Shown here: positions 49,164 through 59,500 of the stretch, piece after piece | Numbering within the stretch: the stretch's first letter is position 1 | How the letters are laid out: each line of letters starts with the position of its first letter | Assembly: GCA_000181795.3 (NCBI GenBank) | Contig: CM012954.1 | Location: 9,182,293 to 9,246,292, forward strand | Direction of reading: 5' to 3' | Length of the DNA stretch: 64,000 nt | Source: Trichinella spiralis | Taxonomy: Eukaryota; Nematoda; Enoplea; Trichinellida; Trichinellidae | The notes under the pieces: generated by a model | Seen by the model: the letters and a program-made list of their open reading frames with translations, nothing else | The model's database searches: none | What the model was told of the DNA's origin: nothing | Position numbers and translations under genes: made by a program

Positions 49164-50501
49164 ATGCTTCGTTATTGGATTAATCGCATACCGATGACTA
49201 TTTTCGCGACTGCAGGCTCAGTTGGTACTGTAGGAATTGCCTACATTGTCTATGGAAGGTTTTCCAGAGAAAAGGGTTCTGTGAACCATTGGAAACCTTG
49301 GAAAGTAAAGAAAGCAAGCCAATTTGTCTTCTTTTTATTCACTGTTTGCAATGCTTTCAATCAAGGTGAAAGTGTATCGCAGTTTGCCGTTGAAGCCTTT
49401 GTCCAGAGCTTGGGGCAAGGTGAACAGTATGGAAATTCCGACCATTCTGCGACGACCACTGCTCGGTGCCTATGTGCGCTATTACAAGTGCAATTTGAAC
49501 GAAGCCGTCGTCGACGATCTGCGCGCATACCCGAGTTTGCAAGATTTTTTTCGACGTGCAATTCGTCCAGACTTGAGGCCAATTGCCGATGTGTCACTGG
49601 TGAGTAATGCATACTTTTTTTGCAAAAATTTATTCAAATAGTATATATATATATGTACTTTTCAAGGTTTCTCCTGCCGACGGTGTTGTTCAGTGGTGTG
49701 GAAAAATCTCAGACGGTGTGCTTAGTCAAATCAAAGGAATCACGTATCACATAAATGATTTCTTTGGTCAAGTGGAAATTCCTGGTATTGATTTTGTAAG
49801 TTCATGCTTATTTATACTGAAAATTTGTTATGTTTTTTCTTCATTTAAATTACTTTAATATTACAGGAAGAAAAGATGACTTCACTTTATAGTTGTGTAA
49901 TTTATTTGGCACCAGGTGATTATCATGGTTTTCACTCGCCCGTTGATTGGAATGTGACATTCCGCCGCCACATTGCCGGTTCGTTTTAATTTTAATTTTA
50001 ATTTTTTATGCTTAAAATTCTTTTTAAATTTTGTTTAGGAAATTTGCTCAGTGTTGGCCAAAGAATTGTTCAACGAGTTAGCAACTTGTACTGCCTGAAC
50101 GAGCGTGTCCATCTCATTGGCCATTGGTTGCATGGATTTTTTTCCATGTGCGCAGTTGGTGCTACTAATGTTGGTAGTATCAATATTGTATTCGAGGTAT
50201 TATTGATTTTACAAGGGGGAAAAGTTGATTTTGTTTTTTCAAATTAAAATTCTTTTAGGAAGACTTGAAAACGAACAAAAAAGGAATGCGACATGGCTCT
50301 CTTTCTGATTTGAGTTATAGTCCAGGATATGATACTGAGAAAGGTAGAAAAATGGGTGATTTTCGTCTCGGCTCTAGTGTTGTTCTCATCTTTGAAGCCC
50401 CTGCAGATTTTCACTTCAGCGTCAGTTCTGGCCAGCGTATTAAATACGGCGAAATGCTCGGAGATATAAATTCCCAAGCGTATAATTTGGAAAGCAGTTG
50501 A
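49164..50501 (+). CDS. PISD: Phosphatidylserine decarboxylase, mitochondrial
   Basis: Makes phosphatidylethanolamine by decarboxylating phosphatidylserine at the mitochondrial inner membrane. The proenzyme cleaves itself to form a pyruvoyl group. Six exons: 49164-49304, 49366-49599, 49667-49795, 49867-49978, 50039-50196 and 50259-50501, giving 338 aa. An N-terminal TM-like segment spans about 11-31. Family landmarks: LSRAWGKVN, the [14 protein letters not shown] block, VSPADGVVQ (Asp130), [16 protein letters not shown] (His188, His191), [15 protein letters not shown] and [10 protein letters not shown]. The self-cleavage motif is LGSS (295-298) rather than LGST; the Ser that becomes pyruvoyl is present. 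The first exon junction changes frame relative to straight read-through, so the 61-base intron is required. Length is shorter than human, mainly at the N-terminus. Confidence 0.97.
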
Positions 50502-50840
50502 ATTTTTTTTTATTATTTCATTTCACTATTATTTTTATTTTCATCTTCACTACCCTTCTCTGCCTTTGTGAATTTGTGAGATGCTGATTGCAAAATTTGA
50601 TTATTTATATTTTTTACTGTCAACTTTATTCATCATCATCTACAGATTTTATTATTAGATAACAGTCTTTCTATCTTATTGCACTTGTCATCCGTAACAA
50701 CTATATATTTATGTTACTATTAAACTTGAATCTCATTTGTTACTGTGCCATAATACTCTTCTCTGTGCGATGTATTTTCGTTTTGCTATTATTTTGATTT
50801 TATTCGAAATTTTTACCACTGAAATGTACCATTTCAGCAG
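50502..50840. other. Spacer PISD to ZMAT5-like gene
   Basis: 339 bases, T-rich. It contains ATTAAA near 50719-50724, a possible PISD polyadenylation signal, and ends in TTTCAGCAG directly before the next ATG. The short gap and the acceptor abutting the ATG fit an operon-type or trans-spliced arrangement, by inference. Confidence 0.5.
50831..50840 (+). promoter_or_regulatory. Splice-acceptor site abutting ATG
   Basis: CATTTCAGCAG ends immediately before the ATG at 50841, with no untranslated base between. This is a strong candidate for a trans-splice acceptor. Confidence 0.6.
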
Positions 50841-51252
50841 ATGGTGAAGCCATATTTTTGTGAATATTGTAATCGAAAATTTAAAGGTGATGTACGAACG
50901 CGAAAACTTCACCTGCAAAGTCAGGCACATCGAACTGCCTACGCAGCATACTATGCCCAGTTTGAAGGTTAGCATCATATTTTTCGGTTTGTATTCTTTT
51001 GCGTAATGAATTAATTAACTAATTGAGCAGAGTATCGAAGAGAGGAAATGAATGAGCAACGGCCGTCATCATTTGCTGGTAAGCTTCGTCGGCTTCTTAC
51101 ACACACAGCGCAGTGTATGTTTTCCAAAAGGGTCTGTTTCAGCGAAAAGCAAGCAGAAAATCTCAAGTAAAAATGCAAACGACATACTGAATCACTGGTT
51201 GCAAATCAATCGTCCTGATTTGTACGCATTTTCTATGCTTCGAAAGCAGTAA
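50841..51252 (+). CDS. ZMAT5-like (U11/U12 snRNP 20K-like) zinc-finger protein
   Basis: Small protein with one U1C/matrin-type C2H2 finger at the N-terminus. Three exons: 50841-50967, 51031-51078 and 51143-51252, giving 94 aa. MVKPYFCEYCNRKFKGD has Cys7 and Cys10, then His24 and His30 in the RKLHLQSQAH segment, matching the ZMAT5 start (Y-F-C-x-Y-C-x-R-x-F, R-K-x-H-L, H). ZMAT5 is a minor-spliceosome U11/U12 component in animals. The CCCH finger of human ZMAT5 (170 aa) is not present, and the rest is a short helical, basic tail with an NHWLQ segment. It could be a genuinely truncated orthologue, or a related U1C-type protein. It lies 339 bases after PISD on the same strand and converges on PDIA6. 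Confidence 0.75.
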
Positions 51253-51420
51253 GAGCTTTTTTGTTTCCTCTGTTTTTTATTATTATTAAATTTCGGCTTT
51301 TTTTGTTTGTTGTTATTGTGATTAGATTGATTCAGTTGGAATATGACGTTAACAAGTGGCCAGTTTCGCTGCGAATGTGTTGTTCTTGATTGCACAAACG
51401 AGAAAATAGCTAACAAAGTT

Positions 51421-51426
51421 TTTATT
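51421..51426 (-). terminator. PDIA6 polyadenylation signal
   Basis: AATAAA on minus, about 145 bases after the PDIA6 stop. Confidence 0.5.
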
Positions 51427-51481
51427 AATTAAATCCAGATTGAACTAACCGAAAGCTTTGCGAAGTAACAAAACGAAGAAC

Positions 51482-51487
51482 AATAAA
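51482..51487 (+). terminator. ZMAT5-like polyadenylation signal
   Basis: AATAAA about 230 bases after the stop, within an AAT-rich stretch. Confidence 0.5.
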
Positions 51488-51569
51488 TAATAATAATAAA
51501 CAGCGTGAGGCCAGGTAACAACAACTGTGATTTTTATGTTACAGAAATCATCAGCAGCAGTCAGGGGTG

Positions 51570-53991
51570 TTAAAGTTCATCTTTTTCGAGATCAATGTCA
51601 CTGACGTCGATATCGTCCACTTGTGGAAGCTGAAATAACAATTTACAACACACAATAAATTTCTGTTTTTTTTTTGGTTAAATTAGAAATTTTCGTACTT
51701 CGCCATCTTTTCCATCCCAAGGAGACGTTTCGACAATAGCAGGAAGTTGGGCACCTTTCACGGGTGCAGTTGATCCTCGACCGTATGAAAGCTCCCTGAA
51801 AGCACAGTGCACACGCAAGATACACATTTGAAAAGAAAAGCTAGAAAAAATTAATAATTTTCAAACCTTAAAAATTCCGTTATTCCATCTTTGCTGAACG
51901 ATCCGCGCAGAAGCGCAAATTTCATCTTACGTGCATTGATCGCAGCGAGAGCCTGAAGAAAAATCAACAAATTGAAATATGATCAAAATTTCCATCACGT
52001 CAGATCGAAAAATTACAGGATATCCGAATCCGCCAAGACCTAGTGATTCTTCAAGTGCCGTCTGGGTAGTGGCCTCAGTCCAGAGCCATCTTGAAAAGCA
52101 AACACATCATCAGCTTACTCCTGCGTAATGCTACTAACACAATGATTATTGAAATGTCCAACATACCCCCACATGTTCTTTTTGAAGCGTTCGCCTAGCT
52201 GTTTCAACATGTTCAAGTAGTCGTTTCGACATTTCGCTTGGCAGTCGAGAATGTACGGCAACACGGCAATTATGCAGAGTTGCTTTGTTTCGCAAGCCTC
52301 TTTCAAATCTTCATTTTTCAACAGCTGAAATGATTTTACGGTAAGTTTCGTTTGACGAACATTTTCCACTGTGCTATTATTATTTTCTTCTTTTTAATCT
52401 CATTCACATTTAAATTAATTACCTGTTTAATTTCAGGAGGTGGAGCGTTTTCCGCCAATTTATCCATAGCCCACTGTACTATGTCACTCGAAGAACGACC
52501 ACCGGTATAGTCTACTACATCTTCGTCAAGTCTCTTTGATCCAGCGGGAAACATTTTTATGGTAGGGAATCCTGCAATCTAAAACAAGGTGTTGTTGAGA
52601 TTATCGATATAAAACTTCAGTATACAGCAACAAGCTTACTCCAAAGCGCTGGGCCGTTGCTGAGTTTACAGTAGCGTCAATGGCAGCTACTTTCACTTTT
52701 CCTTTAAGCTGAGTTGCTGCAGAAGCCCAATGCGGTTGGAGGTTCTTGCAATGACCGCACCAAGGTGCATAGAATTCCACCAACCACATGTCATCACTTG
52801 ATGTGATCATGCTGTCAAAGTTAGCATCATTCAACTGAATGACATCGTCCGAGCTACCCTAAAGTAAAAATCAAATCAATTCAACTCTTCTTGCAGAAAA
52901 AGGCTACCGAAAAGTATAATGTTCATGCTTAATTATCAGATAAGGATTCTGTAATTCATATTGTTTCATTTGAAACACGGACTTATAAGTCATCATGATA
53001 AAATGCTGTGCACAACTGAGTGCTACTGTTCGAAAAGAACTTACGGAAGAAGATTGTTTCGACCCAGAACGTTTCCCCGTTAATCTATATTGAACAATTT
53101 TCTTCAGTTCGTTGAATGCTGCATCAACAACAGCCTGAGCAGTTCGACTTCCTGAAACCACTGCATCTCAGTATGTGGCCAAAGTATAAAGACAAATTGT
53201 AAAATACCTTGAAATTCTGTTGGCTTTTGCTTGTCAGCCCCAAAAATTTTTACAGTAGGAAATCCGCTGATACCGTAAGGCGCACCGACGTTTGCGTGTT
53301 GATCCATGTTCACTCCACCAACGTTTACAATGCCCTGCATAAATGAAGACCGTTAGCCAGGATAGTAATTTAACAAGACTAATACCTTCAAAGCTTTGGC
53401 AGCCTTCGCATATTCGCTAGCGAATGCTTTACAATGACCACACCTGACATGACAAAGAATATTTATTAAAATGGTTAAATGAATATGCCGCCGACACTTG
53501 CCATGGAGCGTAAAATTCGACGACCCACACACTATCGCTATTTATAACTTTACTTTGAAAGTTTGAAGTAGTCAAATCAACGACATCACTGCTTCCATCG
53601 TACAAAGCTGATGTGCAAAGAAATACTCCTAAACAACACGCCTATATCTGATAAACGGTAACAGCAATGCATTTCGGTGTCGATTAAGTTTTACCACAAA
53701 GTAAACAGAAAGTGTCATGTAGGAATATCAGAGGATGGTTGTAGTGAACATTATTACGTTCAACACCGAAGGCTACTCCGTAATTATTTTCCTCACATAT
53801 TATTTACTTCTTTGATAAAAAAAGAAGTACCAAGAAGTGAGGCACGAAAGTAATAAATTAGAAAACTGAATTTTATAATACACCTACGCGGTAAATCAGA
53901 CAATTACTTCTTACTGTACAGCATAGCACAAGAAAAAAAACAATTTCAACTGAACGAAACACTCACCGAACAACAGTCCAATAAACATCAT
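51570..53991 (-). CDS. PDIA6: Protein disulfide isomerase A6 (P5)
   Basis: ER-lumen thiol oxidoreductase that forms and reshuffles disulfides. Twelve exons on minus: 53991-53967, 53628-53502, 53443-53386, 53334-53208, 53151-53045, 52858-52640, 52578-52423, 52324-52167, 52089-52017, 51952-51867, 51795-51699 and 51629-51570, giving 430 aa (human 440). The signal peptide is [20 protein letters not shown]. The first thioredoxin domain has FYAPWCGHC with the active site at 52-55, split by an intron. The second has the same CGHC at 182-185. Then come [13 protein letters not shown], the b-type domain, LWTEA and [43 protein letters not shown], and the ER-retention signal KDEL. Intron 53444-53501 begins GC rather than GT. 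All junctions close in frame. Confidence 0.97.
53444..53501 (-). other. GC-AG intron in PDIA6
   Basis: The donor reads CCATG|GCAAGT on minus. Only this cut restores the invariant APWCGHC active site. The length is 58 bases. Confidence 0.85.
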
Positions 53992-56501
53992 GGCGAAGTC
54001 GATACGCAAGAGAACAACCAAAAGAACACTACAACTCCAGCAGGCAATAAATAAATACGACCTCAGCCAAGAAGACACTGATAACGTGTACTATTCCGAT
54101 TGGCTGAGCTGACGTGTGATTAGGTACTACAGTCAAAACAAAATGCAGGTACGATGAAATTTTTTTGAAAATTGTTCAGAAAATAAAAAAAAATAAATTT
54201 CTTAAAAACAGTTATAATGCAGTAATTATGTTAAATATAAAAATATAATACTTTTATGAGAATAATTTGTTTCCCATTACGATAAAAATAGGTTTACAAA
54301 AAATTGTGAAATTTAAATGAAAATAGCATTACAGTCGAATTAGTTCATGACTTTCGTTTTTTGAATTTTTTTTTCTTTCATTTAAATACGAATTATTAAA
54401 ATTATTTGATAGAGAAGTCGACAATAATTAGACAAAGCAGGCTTCATTAAGTACAGGATCTATATTATTTGTGGAATAGATGAACACTTTTTGTTGGCAA
54501 ATTGTCTGACAGCATGGAAAAATATAAATTTGTGTTTACGCTGAACTGAGCTGCATGGCAGTTTAATGGTTTTCATTTATGCTTCATCAAGCATTCAGAT
54601 TTTTTTCATCATGGTAGCATCCAGCAATACGGGAGGGAAAATAAGTGGTACATTTTTGTTAGCTTCGTTTGTAAAAATCAGCATGACGCGTTGTCCCGGA
54701 TCAGTATTTCCACAGACACAAAACACCGCAAAGAAACGAACTTTATTTTTCATCACTTTATTGTTTGACTTTATCGGCTTATGAAATGGTTATGAAGCGG
54801 CTTTGTCAATTAAAAGTTATGGTGATGTACAGCTTTTTTTTAGGAAAAGAAATTTCTCTTTATCCGCTTCTGTGTTTTGTGAACATCATCTTTGTAGTTT
54901 GAAAGAATGATCGAAATCAAATTGACTATAAAACATAGGTAATTAAAGATTTAAATTTTTTTAAATTTGACAATTGTTGTTCAAAAATTAATGTTCTAGA
55001 TACCTTCCGTTTGTTAAGTATTACTGCCAGCGCGTATCAAAATGGAAAATGATTGACAAGTATGGTTGATGGGCAAATTGTTTTATCTTATGGGTAAAAC
55101 TGTATAGCTGTTTTTTATTTACAGCATGATAAAAGCATACTTGGTTTGTTAACTACTGCTACTGCATTTCTGATTTTATTTTTTGCATTGCGCTTTACTT
55201 GGAAGTGAATTTTTGCTTTCATCTTTATTTATTCAGTTATAATGCATGTTTTGTAATGAACATTGGGGATTGTTTTCGAAATTTACGATTTGCAGCGTTT
55301 TATTTAACCTATTTTTTCAGCATGCACTGCTTCTGATCCTATGCCATATTAAACAACAATAAAATATGCAGCAAGTCGATTGTGCCAATTCTCTTCCCCA
55401 TTTTGCTTCAACATGAATGCGAAAATTTAAATATTAATATTTTAATAATAATTTTATGGTAATTTGTAAGATTCATAGTGAAATGGAATTTTTATATGCT
55501 TGTTTTCTTGTTAGTGAATAAAAATTTACAGTATGTTGAAAGTTACAGTATGAAGCATATTTTTAAAAGATAATGTATAAATTAGTTAATAATTGTATTT
55601 CTAAGCTTTAAAAGTTGTTATATTTATATTAATATACGTTGCAAAATATTTTTTAATGGTAAACTTTTGTGATTCATTGACTTAAACTTGATTATATACA
55701 GTAGTTTGTTGACCTATTGTTTTTAGCACTTTATGAAATAAGTTCTATATTATGGTTTTTATCTTATGGAAAGCATTTATTTATCATTACAATTGTAATT
55801 TCAACTGTATAGTATTTAATCAAAACTAATACAACTTTCTTGTTTAATGAGCTGCGGCCACATAAATTTTCATGGTAATCAATATACTGGTCAAGGCCTT
55901 TGTTGTATTTATAACTGATTGCCGCATGTAATATTTTATGCGCATTTTGAAAATGGGCTGGACATGTAATGTAGCATACATTTGATTGTTATAAACGATT
56001 TTCAGAATTATGTAAATATTTTTGTATTTTCACTGCTTAATGCGCAATTTATTAAACGCTTTATGCATCAGCAGTTTGTTGAGATTTGCAAACAGTAAAC
56101 AATACTAGTAGTAGCGCATATTGAAAAGCTACAATGTTAAATTATTTTCTTCTAACAAAGAAAAAAATAATGCTGTTTCAAAATAATTTAGTTTACTTTT
56201 TTCTGTAAGTTTTAAAAGCAAACGTTAGATAATCGTCTGTTCTATGCGAAATCTTGTCGTGTTTTGTCGAGATAATTTTTTTTAATAATAGCTTTGTGGT
56301 GTGCATATTTAACAGTAGTGTTCTAGTAATGAAAGAATTAATAAAATAAGAAAGGAATTTTGATGTAAAAAATATTAGTTTGCTTAATTACAGTATAACT
56401 TAAGATAAACAGATTTCATTTAAACAGTAAGAATAGTTGTACCTGATTTTCATTGGTTTTTACTGTACAATTGGCAATAGTTTTTAGTGTCCTCCTAAAG
56501 C
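53992..56501. other. Spacer PDIA6 to TAF4 (divergent)
   Basis: 2.5 kb of AT-rich non-coding DNA between divergent genes. No protein-like frame, long repeat or RNA gene was recognised. An acceptor-like TTTTTAG (56481-56487) ends 14 bases before the TAF4 ATG. Confidence 0.6.
56475..56487 (+). promoter_or_regulatory. Splice-acceptor-like site before TAF4 ATG
   Basis: CAATAGTTTTTAG ends 14 bases upstream of the ATG at 56502. Confidence 0.55.
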
Positions 56502-59500
56502 ATGGGTGATGTGGGTGGCCTAGAAAAACTATTGAATAGTGAGGTGGACGAAGCTGCTTTAAAGCAGATATCAGGAACATTGAAATCTGAGCTGATTTCT
56601 CCACAGAAATCGCAGGTTGGAATGCCATCTACTCTGTCGTCGATAAATACTAATTTTGTTTATCAGAATGGTCCTGCAAGTCAAGCCTTGTGGAAGCCGA
56701 ATATCACGGTTTCTTCTGAATTACCTTCTGTTATAAACAGTGTGTCACTGAAGGATGCTGTAAGTAATGTCAACGGTGGCAGAGGCGAGAGAACACCGCT
56801 CATTCAACAATCGCATTCACGTACTGTCAGCCCTGGACCGGCGCGTAGTTATTTTCGCATCGTTTCAAATGTTGATGGGAATACAAATGGATCTCAAAGT
56901 TCTGAAAATATGGCTTCCTCTCGGAGAAGACTTGAATCTACCGACGTGAAGCCAATTATTCAAGCTACTTTGCAGAGTACTTCTCGTTCGGGCAATGCTA
57001 CTGAACAGAATTCTTCTGCAATGTGTTCATTAAATAGGACATCTCAGTCACCACTGAGTTTCATGCGAACAACGAATCTCATGCCTGGGAATTTACCACA
57101 GCCCCGTTTTAATGGAGCTGCACAAGTTACATCTTTGGAAAAATCTTTGACAACGCCTGCTACGATAGCTGTTTGTGGCGTTGACTTGCGTCAGCGAACG
57201 CCTCTGTTGCAAAACTCGGTAAGTAAAATATTACTTTTCGGTGAAGTTTTCAATGATAATTTTCTAACAGATTTAATTATTATTATTTACGATATGAAAT
57301 CGAATAGTTTTAATTGTGTATTGTTTATCATGTCTAGTATGCTTGTTTTTTAATTGTTTTCTTACTTTCACTGTTTAGTTGTGGTAGCATTTTTCTGAAA
57401 TTTATTTACCATTCAACTTATACCTGTTAGATTATAAATCTGTGCATGAATCACTAATTGTGTATCATGTGTTAACAAGTGAATAAATCTGTGAATTTAT
57501 AAATTGGCTACTGTTTCAGTAATGTTTTTAATTTACCTAAAGCGACATGAATTGATTTCGCATCGAATTGTTTATTGCACGCCACAAATAGTTTTCGCAC
57601 TAATTGATTCATTTAAATTATTTGAAAACAGAAAAAGTTATTTGCATACATGTTTTTTTATTTGGCATTAGACGTTGCAAACGCAAAGCATTAGTCAGGG
57701 TATCTCGACTGCACAAACCGGCATAGCTCCGAAAACAGCGGCAACGATTTTGCGTACTACTACGGGTCAGTTGGTATTGGTTACTGGCGGAGCATCTTTG
57801 CCTGTTCAAGTAAGCAATTTTTTTGTATTTTATTTTCCAAATTTAACGTGGATATTTTAACAACATTTTTCTTACCTTTTTTTCATTGATATTATTATTT
57901 ATGCTTTGCATTTGAGATTCAGATGAATTCAGTTAGCAGGACTTTTATTTTGTTTAAATAATTGTTCCTGCTTAACTGTGCAAATAGTTTTATTTATTTT
58001 GTTTTGGACATTCTTACTTTTGTCTTTTATTATTATGCAGCCGGTGGCAAATAATATGCATGCATTGCAATTGTAAATGAAACGGTGGGAAATTCGAAAA
58101 CAGTTCTATTTTTTTGTTCCTGTTTTGTAGTTTTTTTCACTTTCAAATTTGTTCATTTTGAGTGAATGTTAGTATGATTGAGAGTTGACAGATGATAATC
58201 AGTTGTGATTACTGTAAATAACGAAAGCGAACACTTGGACAATGGAAGAATATTGTTTAATTCATCCGATTTGAGCAGTTAAATTGAATTAAAGTAACAT
58301 CACATATGTGGATGTTTTTTTTATTCTTTGCTGTTTTTGATTTTGATAAGTAGGCGAACAACTTTGTTGAGGTCGTTGAAATGATCTGTTTGAGCAATTT
58401 TAACATGATGACTAGTGAAAAATGCTTTCATAAACATTTGAAGGACTTTTCAGATAACGATGGAAATGAATTCTGTTCATTTTTATACAATAATGAATAA
58501 TAAACTTTTCAAAATTGTTGATGTGGACTTTTTTATACTTATCTTACCAATTAGAGTTTGATCCAAACATTGTCATAGTAAACTTTAATCCTGTGGTTGT
58601 GTGCGAAATTCTCTGGCTGTTATAGAACAAACAGTTGGTCAGTTTATGAAGTTTTGGGAATGGAAGAAGTTTCTCAAAGTGCTTTGAAAATATTAAATAA
58701 TTGTAATTAAAATGTGAATGAAATGATAGTCGATTTTAGGGTAAACTTTTTTTGATAACACTTATTCAGAGTTACACGTTGTTGTATGTTATTTTGTTGT
58801 GATCTACTGTTTAAGTTATTTTTGTATTAGTAGTAGATTTTTAAAGTTGTTGTTGTTTGTACCGTTGCTGCTGATTTTTGGAATTTTATTGAAAAAATTT
58901 TTATTGTTTAAAATAATGCAGGTAAAGTCGGAACTACCAATTCAAACGATCGTTGTCAGCTCATCCCAACCGAAACAGACTACTAGCTCGGTTACTGCGC
59001 AGCATCATTCTTCGACAATTGTCCATACTTCGTACATGCAGCAACGACAGCCTGTATCGACATCGTCAACTCTTGCCTCTGGTTATCACCACGGTTCTCA
59101 GAATCAAAGTGCTCCAGCACCAACGCCCGCTGGAAATTCAACTCCAATTTCCCTGGACCAAGGCGAGAAGAAGTGCATGAGCTTTTTAAAAACCCTCATC
59201 CGACTTGCCAAAGACAAGGGCAATCCGAGCGTCATCAACGAAGTCAACAGGCTTGTCCGGGATTTGTTGGTAGATGAACCACATCACCGAGCTTCGTTGG
59301 ATTTGTCGGGGAAAATTTTTTTTTATTTTTTTGTAGATGTCCAAGATTAGCCCACCTGCATTTACCAGTCGAATTCCTGCGGTGCTAAATTCAAAACCGC
59401 AAGCAAATTTGCTGCCATTTCTCGAAGTCTTTATAACTTTTTGATTATTTTTTTATTCATTTGATTAATTGAAATTAATTTAGTCTGTTTTGCCATCTGT

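Larger units (their letters stand above)
51253..51569. other. Convergent 3' spacer with overlapping signals
   Basis: The minus-strand AATAAA for PDIA6 (TTTATT, 51421-51426) lies left of the plus-strand AATAAA for the ZMAT5-like gene (51482-51487), so the two 3' UTRs probably overlap by about 100 bases. Confidence 0.55.

Noticed and set aside
53629-53641. More upstream acceptor (ATATAG) for PDIA6 exon 2
   Set aside because: It breaks the frame from the signal-peptide exon; the TGTTTAG acceptor ending just before 53628 joins in phase.
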